Positions 8,491 to 17,991 are shown, counted from the stretch's first letter. The stretch: 63,942 nt of DNA from Oscillospiraceae bacterium (GCA_017465745.1 JAFTVM010000085.1:1-63942); one strand, 5' to 3'. Program-made: numbers and translations. Notes: generated from the sequence alone by a model not told the origin.

Positions 8491-9441
8491 ATGCAAAAAA
8501 CACAAACCTCCGGCGCAACTCCGGCCGCAGCTGCAAAACGGCTGGGCAGGAAAGGGCTGGGGCAGCGGCTGAAGGATAACTGGCAGATGTATGTGCTGCT
8601 TCTTATTCCGGTTGTGCTGACGATCATTTATAAGTACATCCCCATGTACGGTATTCAGATCGCCTTCCGGGATTACCAGCCTGCCAAGGGTTTCTTCGGC
8701 AGTACCTGGGTGGGTTGGAAGTGGTTTGAACGGTTCTTCAACGCACCGACCTGCAGCAGAATGATCACCAACACGGTTCTCATCAGCTTCTATTCTCTGC
8801 TGTGGAGCTTCCCCATCCCCATCATTCTTTCCCTGATCATCAACCAGCTCCGATTCAAGAGATACAAGCGGATCGTGCAGACTGTCCTGTATGCACCTCA
8901 CTTTATCTCCATCATGGTCGTGTGCGGTATGATCCGCATCTTCCTGAGTCCCTCCGGCGGTCTGCTGAACCTGATCCTGGGCACCAACATCGATTTCCTG
9001 ACGGAATCCTCTGCGTTCAGAACCATCTATATCGCGTCGGGTATCTGGCAGGATGCGGGCTGGGGCTGTATCATCTATCTGGCGACCCTGGCCAATGTGG
9101 ATCCGGGTCTGTATGAAGCAGCCAAGATGGACGGCGCTTCCGTTTTCCAGCGGATCCTGCACATCGATATCCCCGAGCTGATCCCCATGGCAGTGCTGAA
9201 TCTGATCATGGCAGCCGGCGGCCTGATGAATGTGGGCTTCGAGAAGGTCTGGCTGCTGCAGACCGACCTGAACAAGGCGACCTCGGACGTTATCGCCGTC
9301 TATGTGTACCAGCAGGGCATCGAGAACGCCAAGTACAGCTACTCCACAGCGGTGGGCCTGTTCAATACGGCAGTGAATATCATCCTGCTGATCGTTGTCA
9401 ACAAGATCGCGTCCAAGCTCTCGGACGTGGAATTCGTGTAA
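8491..9441 (+). CDS. ABC sugar importer permease, LplB type
   Basis: 316 residues from ATG 8491, preceded by AGGAAG; an upstream in-frame ATG at 8398 lies inside the leader hairpin and lacks a ribosome binding site. Six membrane helices are visible. The family opening WQMYVLLLIPV-YKYIPMYG and the EAA loop (EAAKMDGAS) that contacts the ATPase are present. It belongs to the CUT1 oligosaccharide importers of the LplB group. No ATPase gene is nearby, so a shared MsmK-like ATPase elsewhere probably powers it. Predicted cargo is sucrose or fructo-oligosaccharide, from context. Confidence 0.92.
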   Translation: MQKTQTSGATPAAAAKRLGRKGLGQRLKDNWQMYVLLLIPVVLTIIYKYIPMYGIQIAFRDYQPAKGFFGSTWVGWKWFERFFNAPTCSRMITNTVLISFYSLLWSFPIPIILSLIINQLRFKRYKRIVQTVLYAPHFISIMVVCGMIRIFLSPSGGLLNLILGTNIDFLTESSAFRTIYIASGIWQDAGWGCIIYLATLANVDPGLYEAAKMDGASVFQRILHIDIPELIPMAVLNLIMAAGGLMNVGFEKVWLLQTDLNKATSDVIAVYVYQQGIENAKYSYSTAVGLFNTAVNIILLIVVNKIASKLSDVEFV

Positions 9442-9453
9442 GGGGGTAGACTC

Positions 9454-10356
9454 ATGGCAAAAAAGAATAAGAGTCTGTCCGCAGGCTTCTCTGACAGAAC
9501 CAGTGATATTATCCTGGTGGCCATCACCGCCATGGTTCTGTTCATCGTGGCTTATCCCCTGTATTACGTTGTGGTGGCGTCTGTTTCCAACCCCTACGAT
9601 GTCTACGCAGGCAAGACCTTCCTGCTGCCCAGCGGCTTCACCCTGGACGGCTACAAGGCGGTCTTTGCTGAGAAGACCATCGTCACCGGCTTCCTGAACT
9701 CCGTGCTGTACACCACCGTCGGCACCGTGTTCTCTGTGGTCATGCTCTACATCACCGCCTATCCCATGGCCCAGAAGGATCTGCCCGGCCGGAAATTCCT
9801 GAGCCTGTTCTTTATCATCACCATGTACTTCGGCGGCGGTCTGATCCCCACCTACCTGGTGGTCAAGAACACCGGCCTCATCGGCAATATGTGGTCTCTG
9901 TTCCTGCCCGGCGGCGTGGCGGTGGGCAACATGATCATCGTCCGCAACTATTTCCAGAACTCCATTCCCAGAGAACTGATCGAAGCCTCTGAGATCGACG
10001 GCTGCTCCAAGCTGCGTACCTTCATCGATGTGGTCATCCCCCTGTCCATGCCCATCCTGGCTGTTATGGCTGTGTTCAGCATGGTGGCTTACTGGAATGA
10101 CTGGTTCACCGCCATGATCTATCTGGGCGGCAAGGGTCAGCCCCTGCCCCTGGTTCTGCGCGGTATCCTGATCAAGAGCGCTGCCAGCTCCTCGCAGGCA
10201 GGCCTGATCTCCGGCGGCTACGCGGAGCTGAATAAGCTGACGGAAATGATCAAGTTCTGCTCCATGATCGTGGCTGCAGTTCCCATGCTGATCGTTTATC
10301 CCTTCGTACAGAAGTACTTTGAAAAAGGATTTATGTCCGGCGCCGTCAAGGGCTAA
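9454..10356 (+). CDS. ABC sugar importer permease, LplC/YtcP type
   Basis: A 300-residue second permease with six membrane helices. Family marks include YPLYYVVVASVS near the N-terminus, FFI-type helix with MYFGGGLIPTYL, and the EAA loop (EASEIDGCS). It starts 12 bases after the LplB-type gene with a GGGGGT site and should form the heterodimeric channel with it. Direct homologue of the protein at 23933. Confidence 0.92.
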   Translation: MAKKNKSLSAGFSDRTSDIILVAITAMVLFIVAYPLYYVVVASVSNPYDVYAGKTFLLPSGFTLDGYKAVFAEKTIVTGFLNSVLYTTVGTVFSVVMLYITAYPMAQKDLPGRKFLSLFFIITMYFGGGLIPTYLVVKNTGLIGNMWSLFLPGGVAVGNMIIVRNYFQNSIPRELIEASEIDGCSKLRTFIDVVIPLSMPILAVMAVFSMVAYWNDWFTAMIYLGGKGQPLPLVLRGILIKSAASSSQAGLISGGYAELNKLTEMIKFCSMIVAAVPMLIVYPFVQKYFEKGFMSGAVKG

Positions 10357-10385
10357 GGACAAAAAATAAAAAAGGAGAATGAAAC

Positions 10386-12011
10386 ATGAAAAAAGCGATT
10401 TCCATTCTGTTGGCGGTCGTCATGATGCTGTCCGTGCTGACTGCCTGCGGCGGCAATGAGACGGTTGTCGACGAAAACCAGACCGAGTTCAATGTCATCA
10501 GCGGCATTTCTGCTCTGTCCGGCGGCTATGAAGACAACGTGGTCCTGAATGCCATGCAGGAGACTGCCGGCATCAAGATCAACTGGGAGACCATGAGCGA
10601 CTCCCTGGCCGAGCAGGTCAACGTCCGCATTGCCGGCGGCGAGCTGCCCGACGCATTCCAGGCTGTTGGTTTCAGCAACTACGACCTGGCCCGTTACGGT
10701 GCGGAAGGCACCTTCATCGACCTGACCGAGTACATCACCCCCGAGATCATGCCCAACCTGTGCGCCATCTTCGAGAAGTTCCCCGAGTATAAGTCCGCTA
10801 TCACCCAGGAAGACGGCGGCATCTATGGTCTGCCCTCCGGCGGCCGTATGGGCACCGCTGCTACCGGCGCTGCTGAGGACTTCGACATCGGCACCATTCC
10901 TCAGTTCACCATGATCAACAAGCGTTGGCTGGATGAGCTGGGCCTGCCCGTTCCCACCACCACCCAGGAGCTGCACGACACTCTGGTTGCTTTCATTGAG
11001 AACGACATGTCCGCCAAGGTCTACGGCAACGAGCCCGGTACCACCATCGGCATCTCCTGCGGCTACGACCAGTGGTGCTGGGGCCAGGATATGTTCTACG
11101 CAGCATTTGGCTTCACCACCTGGAGCGATGTCTGCCGCGACCTGAACCTGCGCGCTGACGGCACTGTTGAGTTCCTGAGCGTTTCCGACAAGTACCGTGA
11201 AGCTGTCACCTACTACCATGACTGGATCGCCGAGGGCCTGTTTGACACTGAGATGTTCAGCCAGGACCACACCCAGCTGATCTCCAAGTGCTCCCAGGGC
11301 TACGTCGGTGTCGGCGTGTGGTGGGAGATCAACGAGCTGATGGGACCCTACGCTGAGGACTATGTCTACCTGCCTCCTCTGGAAGGCCCCAACGGTGACT
11401 GCAACGTTACCCTGAAGTCCGGCGGCGGTATCGGCTCCGGCAACCTGTCCATCACCTCCGCCTGCGGCAATCCCGCCAACCTGCTGAAGTTCTACGACCA
11501 GTGGTACACCGGCGAGACCGTCATGCAGCTGGAGTACGGCCCCATCGACGTCTTCTACACCGGTAAGGGTGACGACGGCATGTGGATCTCCATCACCGAC
11601 GAAGAGGCTCAGGAGAAGTACGGCAAGAGCGCCGGCGAGCTGAAGGGCGTTCACGAAGTCTACGGCCCCAAGCTGATCCTGTCCGAGTACTACTCCAATG
11701 TCTGGCACATGGAGAATCGTGCCATGGAGCGTCTGCTGGATCTGGAGAACTTCTGGTTCAACTATGTTGACGAGAAGGTCGTCTACCCCGGCGACGTGGT
11801 CTTCACCAGCGAGGAGCTGGACACCATCGACATGTACAAGGCTGACTTCCAGACTCAGGTCGCTGAGCAGGAAGCTCTGTGGCTGAAGAACGGCGGCCCC
11901 ACCGACGAAGAGTGGGAAGCTTACAAGCAGTTCCTGGCTGACAGCTGCGGCATGAACGAGCTGCTGGATATCTACCAGGCCGCTTACGACCGTTACGTCG
12001 AGGCACAGTAA
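10386..12011 (+). CDS. Extracellular solute-binding lipoprotein, LplA type
   Basis: 541 residues with signal peptide and lipobox VLTAC, so it is tethered to the outer face of the membrane. The large two-lobed fold is typical of LplA/YtcQ-type binding proteins, which are longer than most CUT1 binding proteins. AAAAGGAG lies close before the ATG. Codon use is visibly biased to a narrow set (GGC, CTG, GAG, AAG) compared with neighbours, a sign of high expression. A stable hairpin follows the gene. It probably captures the fructan breakdown products; ligand unknown. Confidence 0.9.
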   Translation: MKKAISILLAVVMMLSVLTACGGNETVVDENQTEFNVISGISALSGGYEDNVVLNAMQETAGIKINWETMSDSLAEQVNVRIAGGELPDAFQAVGFSNYDLARYGAEGTFIDLTEYITPEIMPNLCAIFEKFPEYKSAITQEDGGIYGLPSGGRMGTAATGAAEDFDIGTIPQFTMINKRWLDELGLPVPTTTQELHDTLVAFIENDMSAKVYGNEPGTTIGISCGYDQWCWGQDMFYAAFGFTTWSDVCRDLNLRADGTVEFLSVSDKYREAVTYYHDWIAEGLFDTEMFSQDHTQLISKCSQGYVGVGVWWEINELMGPYAEDYVYLPPLEGPNGDCNVTLKSGGGIGSGNLSITSACGNPANLLKFYDQWYTGETVMQLEYGPIDVFYTGKGDDGMWISITDEEAQEKYGKSAGELKGVHEVYGPKLILSEYYSNVWHMENRAMERLLDLENFWFNYVDEKVVYPGDVVFTSEELDTIDMYKADFQTQVAEQEALWLKNGGPTDEEWEAYKQFLADSCGMNELLDIYQAAYDRYVEAQ

Positions 12012-12043
12012 TCTCTGATACTCCTTCTTTTGGTCATATCACC

Positions 12044-12073
12044 GGGCCGCACCGCCTTCGGGCGGTGTGGCCC
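12044..12073 (+). other. 13-bp hairpin with TTCG loop after the binding-protein gene
   Basis: A 13-bp stem (one G-U pair) closed by a TTCG tetraloop, with no U-tract after it. This is typical of mRNA-stabilising hairpins that let the binding protein be made in excess over downstream genes, or of an attenuator. Confidence 0.55.
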
Positions 12074-12179
12074 AAGATGTAAAACAGGGTGTACAGGAGC
12101 GCAGAAATGTGCTATTTTTTATAAATGGTATATTTGTGCACTTCAAAAGCGAAATCTAACATTATCGGAGGATAAACCT

Positions 12180-13673
12180 ATGATCAGCAACAAGCTTCAG
12201 CAGGCCCGTGGATTTGAAGAGAACTGGCTCTCCCGAATCCCGGAGACGGACCGTCCTGCCTTCCATGTGACCGGCAGCGTGGGCTGGATCAACGATCCCA
12301 ACGGTTTTTCCTGCTATAACGGTGAGTATCACCTGTTTTTTCAGTATCATCCCTATTCCAATGACTGGGGTCCCATGCACTGGGGTCATGTGAAGACCAG
12401 GGACTTCATCCGCTGGGAGCGGCTTCCCGTTGCCCTTGCGCCCGACATGGAGTACGACAAGGACGGCTGCTTCTCCGGCAGTGCTGTGCAGACGCCTGAC
12501 GGAAAGCATCTGCTGATGTACACCGGCGTTCGCAGCGTGATCACCGAGCGCGGTGAGAAGGAGGACCGCCAGATCCAGTGCATCGCCATGGGCGACGGCA
12601 TCAACTATGACAAGGTGGCGGAAAACCCCGTATTGACCGGCGCGGACATTCCGGAAGGAAGCAGCGTCAAGGATTTCCGGGATCCCAAGCTCTGGTACGA
12701 TCCGGCAGAAAAGGTTTACTACAGCGTCATCGGCAATCGCTCCGCCGACGGAAGCGGTGCGGTGCTGCTCTACCGCTCCGAAGACGGTATCCACTGGCAG
12801 TTTGTGACCGTATTGGATGAATGCCGCAATGAATACGGCCGGATGTGGGAGTGCCCTGACTTCTTTTCTCTGGACGGGGAACACGTGCTGCTGGTCAGTC
12901 CCCAGGAAATGAAGCAGATTGGCCTGGAGTTCCATGTAGGAAACGGCACGGTCTGCCTGATGGGTGATTACGATAAGAAGAATCACAGGTTCGAACGCAA
13001 GCGGCTCCACGCCATCGACTACGGCCTGGACTTCTACGCGCCCCAGACCCTGGAAACGCCCGACGGACGCCGGATCATGATTGCCTGGATGCAGAATTGG
13101 GCTACCTGTCATTCCCAGCCGGATAAGATCCGCTGGTTTGGTGAAATGACACTGCCCAGAGAGCTGTCTGTTCGCAATGGTCGGCTGTACCAGGTTCCCG
13201 TCCGGGAGCTGGAAAATTACCGGACAAATCCTGTGGTACATAAGGACGTTGTTGTTTCCTCCGATACCACGCTGGAGGGCGTCCGCGGAAGAGTTCTGGA
13301 TATGAACGTGAAGATCCGCCCCGCAGATGAAAAGGGCTACCGGAAGTTCAAAATGTATTTGGCCAAGGGCGACGGCAATTTCACCAGCGTCAGCTACCGT
13401 CCCGCCTCCGGCAAGGTTCGCATGGATCGCACCTTCAGCGGCTTCGGCTATGACATTGTCAATAACCGCAGCTTCCTGGTGGATGCAGGTCAGGAGCTGA
13501 CTGTCCGGGTGGTCATGGACCGTTTCAGCATCGAGCTGTTCTTTGGCGACGGCAAGCAGGCCGCCACTGCGGTCATCTACACCCCGCAGCATTGTGACGG
13601 CATCAGTTTCGAGGCCGAAGGCAATGTGCTGATGGATGTGGAAAAGTACGACCTGCGCTTTGATAAGGAGTAA
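12180..13673 (+). CDS. Canonical GH32 beta-fructosidase (sucrose-6-phosphate hydrolase/invertase type)
   Basis: 497 residues from ATG 12180, which has GGAGG 9 bases upstream; the frame is open further upstream without a better start. All three catalytic boxes are canonical: WINDPNG with nucleophile Asp39, FRDPK with Asp168, and WECPD with acid Glu224, followed by the C-terminal sandwich. It has no signal peptide and is cytoplasmic. It hydrolyses the beta-fructosyl bond of sucrose, sucrose 6-phosphate or short fructans. As the importer is an ABC type, free sugar is the likelier substrate. It is translationally linked to the fructokinase that follows. Confidence 0.92.
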   Translation: MISNKLQQARGFEENWLSRIPETDRPAFHVTGSVGWINDPNGFSCYNGEYHLFFQYHPYSNDWGPMHWGHVKTRDFIRWERLPVALAPDMEYDKDGCFSGSAVQTPDGKHLLMYTGVRSVITERGEKEDRQIQCIAMGDGINYDKVAENPVLTGADIPEGSSVKDFRDPKLWYDPAEKVYYSVIGNRSADGSGAVLLYRSEDGIHWQFVTVLDECRNEYGRMWECPDFFSLDGEHVLLVSPQEMKQIGLEFHVGNGTVCLMGDYDKKNHRFERKRLHAIDYGLDFYAPQTLETPDGRRIMIAWMQNWATCHSQPDKIRWFGEMTLPRELSVRNGRLYQVPVRELENYRTNPVVHKDVVVSSDTTLEGVRGRVLDMNVKIRPADEKGYRKFKMYLAKGDGNFTSVSYRPASGKVRMDRTFSGFGYDIVNNRSFLVDAGQELTVRVVMDRFSIELFFGDGKQAATAVIYTPQHCDGISFEAEGNVLMDVEKYDLRFDKE

Positions 13674-13678
13674 TGGAT

Positions 13679-14641
13679 ATGCGTAAATTTGATGTGATGG
13701 CGCTGGGTGAGCTGCTGATCGATTTTACTGACAACGGTACCAGCGCCCAGGGCAACACCCTGTTCGAAGCCAACCCCGGCGGCGCACCCTGTAATGTACT
13801 GGCCATGCTGCGAAAGCTCGATAAGTCCTGTGCCTTTGTGGGCAAGGTGGGCAATGATATTTTCGGTCACCAGCTCCGGGGCGTGGTACAGGAAGCCGGG
13901 ATCAATGTGGACAGCCTGGTGATGGACGACGATGTCCGCACCACCCTGGCAATTGTCAAAAATTACCCCAACGGCGACCGGGATTTCAGCTTCTACCGCA
14001 ATCCCGGCGCGGATATGATGCTCCGGGAAGAGGAGCTGCCCCTGGATATGATCGCAAACTGCCGCATCTTCCACTTCGGCACCCTGTCCATGACCCATGA
14101 GGGTGTCCGCAAGGCAACCATGAAGGCCATCGAAGCTGCCAAGCGGGGCGGCGCGCTGATCTCCTTCGATCCCAACCTCCGGCCTCCCCTGTGGAAGAGC
14201 CTGGAGGAAGCAAAGGAGCAGATCGCAGTCGGTCTGGGCCTGTGTGACATTCTCAAGATCGCTGACAATGAGATCGAATTCATGACGGGCGAAAAAGATT
14301 TCGACAAGGGCGCCGCCATCCTCCGGCAGAAGTATCCCAACATCAGGATCCTCAATGTCACCGCAGGTGCCGATGGCAGCTATTCCTACAGCTGCGGCCA
14401 TCGGGTCTTCGTGCCTTCCTTCAAGCTGGGCGGTACCATCGAAACCACCGGTGCAGGCGACACCTTCTGCGCCAGTGTACTCAATTTCGTTCTGGAAAAT
14501 GGTGCGGCAGGTCTGACAGAGGATGACCTGACCCGGATGCTGCGCTTTGCAAATGCGGCTGCTTACCTCGTCACCACCAAGAAGGGCGCCATTCGCTCCA
14601 TGCCCGAGAGGGCCGATGTGGACGCCATCCTGAACACGTAA
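13679..14641 (+). CDS. scrK: Fructokinase, PfkB family
   Basis: 320 residues. A PfkB/ribokinase-fold kinase with GELLIDF and the glycine-rich NPGGAPCNV near the N-terminus and the C-terminal anion-hole/catalytic motif TTGAGDTFCAS with the base Asp. It phosphorylates fructose, probably to fructose 6-phosphate. The ATG at 13673 overlaps the GH32 stop but sits only 2 bases after AGGAG; ATG 13679 has 8-base spacing and is preferred. The position directly behind a beta-fructosidase supports fructose as substrate over other sugars. Confidence 0.88.
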   Translation: MRKFDVMALGELLIDFTDNGTSAQGNTLFEANPGGAPCNVLAMLRKLDKSCAFVGKVGNDIFGHQLRGVVQEAGINVDSLVMDDDVRTTLAIVKNYPNGDRDFSFYRNPGADMMLREEELPLDMIANCRIFHFGTLSMTHEGVRKATMKAIEAAKRGGALISFDPNLRPPLWKSLEEAKEQIAVGLGLCDILKIADNEIEFMTGEKDFDKGAAILRQKYPNIRILNVTAGADGSYSYSCGHRVFVPSFKLGGTIETTGAGDTFCASVLNFVLENGAAGLTEDDLTRMLRFANAAAYLVTTKKGAIRSMPERADVDAILNT

Positions 14642-14680
14642 CATTTTCGTGCGGCGTATTCGACGCCTGTTTCTCCTCCG

Positions 14681-14710
14681 GGGAACGCCGTAACAGGCGT
14701 TCCCTGTTTT
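14681..14710 (+). terminator. Hairpin with short T-tract after fructokinase
   Basis: A 9-bp perfect stem, six-base loop and TGTTTT. It is a weak intrinsic terminator, so read-through into the lipoprotein GH32 gene 20 bases later is likely. Confidence 0.55.
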
Positions 14711-14730
14711 CATTGGAAAGGAGCCCGATT

Positions 14731-17082
14731 ATGAACAACAGCAAGCTGTTAGCCCTGCCGCTGGTGATCCTGCTGCTGGCGGCACTTCTGGCCGGCTGCG
14801 GCGGAGAAAAGGATCTTCTGCTTCATCTGACCTTTGACGAAGGCACTGGAACCACCGTCACCGATGCTTCCGGCAATGCCGGCACGGCGGAGGTTTCCTA
14901 TCTGTTTACCAATCCCGCCTATAATACCGCTCAGGATCCCCAGTGGCGGGACAGCGGCGTTGCCGGCGGCTGTTTGCTGTTCGACGGTTGCTCCAACGCC
15001 GTCAGTATCAAGCCCGAAGTGCTGTGCGTGGAGGGGGATGCCTTCACCATCAGCGCCTGGGTGGCGCCCAGAGCCTTCGAGTGGGATGATCCCAATGCGG
15101 CGGACCGGGGCGAGGAGAGTCTGACTGCCATCGCAGGTCAGTACAACAGGGATAAGAAGCAGGGCTTCCTGCTGGGCTACCAGCGTTTTGGAAGGCTGTG
15201 CTTCCAGGTCGGTACCGGCGACAAGTGGCTGAAGGTGTGGGCGGATGACGCCTGCCTGAATAAGTATGCATGGAACCATGTTGCTGCTGTTTTTGACGGT
15301 AAGGCCGGCGCCATGACAGTGTACCTCAATGGCGAAACGGTGGGCAGCAGGTCTGTTGCCGCCGGTTCCGCCATGGCGCCTGCGGAAAATCAGGCGCTCC
15401 TGGTGGGCAAAAATGCGCATGCCCAGACCATCGCTGCCGGAACCTGGAATATGTTCAGCGGTCTGATGGACGAGGTGAAACTCTACGGCCGGGTATTGTC
15501 TGCTGAGGAACTGGTTCCGGGCGAAGCTCCTGAAATAGCTTACCAAGACATTGCGCTTCAGAATGTGCTGACGGAGGATGTTTACAAGACCCAGTACCAT
15601 GGCGGTCCCTACCAGCATTGGATGAACGAGCCCCATGCGCCGATGTACTACAATGGTATGTACCATCTGTTCTTCCAGCAGAACATGGTGGGCACCTACT
15701 GGCGCAATATCTGCTGGGGGCATCTGGTCAGTGAGGATCTGGTGAACTGGCGGCCTGTGAAGGAAGCCATCACGCCTACGCAGGATTCCGTAGTCCCTGA
15801 CGGCGTCTGGTCCGGCTGCGCCGTGACGGATGTGAACGGCGTCCCGCTGCTGTTCTTCACTGCCGGCAATGACAGCTTCGCCAGGGAGCGGATGGTGTCC
15901 AATCAGAACATCGGCGTGGCCTATCCTGCTGATCTGAATGATCCCGAACTTATCGACTGGGTCATCTATCCCAAACTGGCGGTTCAGCAGCAGGCCGGCC
16001 AGGGCCGCTCCGGTGAGTTCCGTGACCCCCACATCTGGAAAGAAGGCGACAGCTGGTTCATGCTGATCTGCTCCGGCAGCACCGTCACCAGCGGCGGCAG
16101 TGCGCTGCTGTATGAGACCAAGACCCTGGAGCTTCTGGCCGACGGCACCATCGACATGGACTGGGTCTACCGGGGGCCTGTCTTTGAGATGGAGGATCCT
16201 CCCATCATGTACGGCACCAGCTGGGAGCTGCCCATCCTGCTGCCCCTGACCAACGAGGCGCAAACGCTTCAGAAGTACGTATTCATCTTCTCTCCGGCCC
16301 CCGCCGGTGTGGGCGATAACAAGATCTACTACTATCTGGGCGAATTTGACGCCGGGTGTGGTAAGTTCACCCCCGACTTTGAGGAGCCGAAGCTGCTGGA
16401 CTACGGCAGCAACGTATTCACCGGCCCCAGCGCCTTCCGTGACCCCGTCAGCGGCAATACATATATCTTCAGTATCATGCAGGATCAGCGCAGCGGCGCG
16501 GAAGAGGGCGCGGCCGGCTGGGCCCACTGCGTCGGCCTGACCCGGCGGATCTGGCTCAATGATGCCGGTACGGATCTGAAGATGGAGCCGGTGGAGGCGC
16601 TGAAGAATCTGGAGGAAGAACCGCTGGTCTTGGGCAGCGACATGACCCTGGAGCAGGCCAATGACGCCCTGACAGCTGCCGATGCGGATATGTACTGCCT
16701 GCGGCTGGTGGCGGATGTTTCCCGGGCGGAGAAGTTCTCCGTGATCCTGAAAACGGACGGCAAGCGTGACAATACCACATTTACCTATCAGCCGGGATCC
16801 ATCTCCGCCATGACCCGCAACCGGGGCAGTGCGGCGGGAATCGGCAATGTCAATGGACCGCTGACGGTGGAAGATGGCCTGCTGTCCCTGGAGATCTACG
16901 TCGACCGCTCCCTGGTGGAAGCTTTCTTCAATGATACCAAGTCCATCAGTGTCCGTTCCTACAGTGACTACGCGTCCAGAGGCATCTGCCTGGAAGCCGA
17001 GGGCCCGGTTGAGATCCGGGAGCTGTATCTGGCGCCCATGGACTCCATTTATGAGAACGCTTTCCAGGAAGCTGCAGATTGA
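14731..17082 (+). CDS. Surface lipoprotein: LamG lectin domain plus GH32, Glu in the nucleophile box
   Basis: 783 residues from ATG 14731 (AAAGGAG upstream). Signal peptide with lipobox LLAGC, lipidated at Cys23. A LamG/concanavalin domain spans about residues 28-260 (WNHVAAVFDG, MTVYLNG, MDEVKLYGRVLS). The GH32 propeller starts near residue 290 with HWMNEPH: Glu300 replaces the canonical nucleophile Asp. EFRDP (Asp432) and SWELP (acid Glu499) follow, then the C-terminal sandwich. It is the only secreted GH32 here, so it probably trims external fructan to pieces for the importer. The lectin domain may hold the polymer. Resembles the cytoplasmic protein at 2850. Confidence 0.88.
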   Translation: MNNSKLLALPLVILLLAALLAGCGGEKDLLLHLTFDEGTGTTVTDASGNAGTAEVSYLFTNPAYNTAQDPQWRDSGVAGGCLLFDGCSNAVSIKPEVLCVEGDAFTISAWVAPRAFEWDDPNAADRGEESLTAIAGQYNRDKKQGFLLGYQRFGRLCFQVGTGDKWLKVWADDACLNKYAWNHVAAVFDGKAGAMTVYLNGETVGSRSVAAGSAMAPAENQALLVGKNAHAQTIAAGTWNMFSGLMDEVKLYGRVLSAEELVPGEAPEIAYQDIALQNVLTEDVYKTQYHGGPYQHWMNEPHAPMYYNGMYHLFFQQNMVGTYWRNICWGHLVSEDLVNWRPVKEAITPTQDSVVPDGVWSGCAVTDVNGVPLLFFTAGNDSFARERMVSNQNIGVAYPADLNDPELIDWVIYPKLAVQQQAGQGRSGEFRDPHIWKEGDSWFMLICSGSTVTSGGSALLYETKTLELLADGTIDMDWVYRGPVFEMEDPPIMYGTSWELPILLPLTNEAQTLQKYVFIFSPAPAGVGDNKIYYYLGEFDAGCGKFTPDFEEPKLLDYGSNVFTGPSAFRDPVSGNTYIFSIMQDQRSGAEEGAAGWAHCVGLTRRIWLNDAGTDLKMEPVEALKNLEEEPLVLGSDMTLEQANDALTAADADMYCLRLVADVSRAEKFSVILKTDGKRDNTTFTYQPGSISAMTRNRGSAAGIGNVNGPLTVEDGLLSLEIYVDRSLVEAFFNDTKSISVRSYSDYASRGICLEAEGPVEIRELYLAPMDSIYENAFQEAAD

Positions 17083-17110
17083 TCAGAATGGCTTGATGAT
17101 ACCAAGATAG

Positions 17111-17150
17111 AAAAGACGTGAGCGACACATAGTCGTTCACGTCTTTTTTA
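17111..17150 (+). terminator. Intrinsic terminator closing the rightward fructan operon
   Basis: A 15-bp stem (one G-U pair), 7-base loop, and a run of six T that overlaps the stem base. Confidence 0.85.
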
Positions 17151-17215
17151 TTGGATACAAAGCCGGATATGAAATGCGAAGCGCGTTGCCCATGGTCTGT
17201 GCCGACGTGGGCATA

Positions 17216-17254
17216 GAAAAAGTACCCCGGCAATTCCAGGTGGATTGCCGGGGT
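17216..17254 (-). terminator. Intrinsic terminator of the Pr6Pr gene
   Basis: On the minus strand a 10-bp GC-rich stem (17224-17233 with 17245-17254) is followed by ACTTTTT, 15 bases past the stop codon. Confidence 0.75.
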
Positions 17255-17268
17255 GGAGGGGAACGGGG

Positions 17269-17916
17269 TCACGTGTGTTTGACTTTTCTGCGGAAAAGAA
17301 GGCGATCCAGTGCCACAAGCACAAGACCCATGAGAAGGAATGCGACTCCCATTGCTGCGTCGATCAGCAGCAGTATTCCGATGCCGCCAACCTGTCCCGG
17401 GTCCATGAAGTAGTAGGGATACACCTGACCGTAAGGTCCCAGAACAGCGCCGCAGGCCACAGCGATATATACAAAAACCGCGTACACCAGGGGAGCCAGA
17501 TTCCAGAGGAAGGCCATTTTCCAGGTATAGATGCCCTTTTCGTCAAATAACAGCCAGCTCAGATTGACGCCAATGGGGGCCACATAATGCAGCAGCATGT
17601 TGGAAAGCGCCAATGTTCCCTGCATCTCAAATTTTCCTGCCAGCATCACATGGTACACAACGCCGGTCACGGTCATGCACATCTGCAGCGCGCCTTTCAG
17701 CCCGGGCAGCAGGAGCCTGCCGGTCCGGTACTCAAAGATTGCTGCAGCGGCAAAGTAGAGCGCGGTGCCAATGTTGCTCATCAGAGTGAAATAGGTCAGC
17801 ACCGAAAAATCGGGTTTTCCACTGAAAATACCACACTGAAGCAGAATGCCCAGCGTTGCACTGAGGGCAATCAGAGCTTTGAAAATGACGGAGAGAAGAT
17901 TTCTTTTCGGATTCAT
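17269..17916 (-). CDS. Pr6Pr-family integral membrane protein
   Basis: 215 residues from ATG 17916, which has GAAGGAG 9 bases upstream; the ATG at 17934 overlaps that site. Six hydrophobic segments are visible, with FTLMSNIG, HYVAPI and YPYYFMD, features I associate with the Pr6Pr (FAR-17a/AIG1-like) family. Biochemical role in bacteria is not established. It stands alone between two terminators. Confidence 0.7.
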   Translation of the reverse strand: MNPKRNLLSVIFKALIALSATLGILLQCGIFSGKPDFSVLTYFTLMSNIGTALYFAAAAIFEYRTGRLLLPGLKGALQMCMTVTGVVYHVMLAGKFEMQGTLALSNMLLHYVAPIGVNLSWLLFDEKGIYTWKMAFLWNLAPLVYAVFVYIAVACGAVLGPYGQVYPYYFMDPGQVGGIGILLLIDAAMGVAFLLMGLVLVALDRLLFRRKVKHT

Positions 17917-17948
17917 GGATATGTACTCCTTCATAACTACAATGAACA

Positions 17949-17980
17949 GGACCCACTGCGGTCAATACCGCAGCGGGTCC
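17949..17980 (-). terminator. Hairpin after the surface-protein gene
   Basis: A 13-bp stem with one mismatch starts 11 bases past the stop codon on the minus strand. The following T-tract is poor, so termination is probable but not certain. Confidence 0.45.
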
Positions 17981-17991
17981 CAGGTAAAGGA

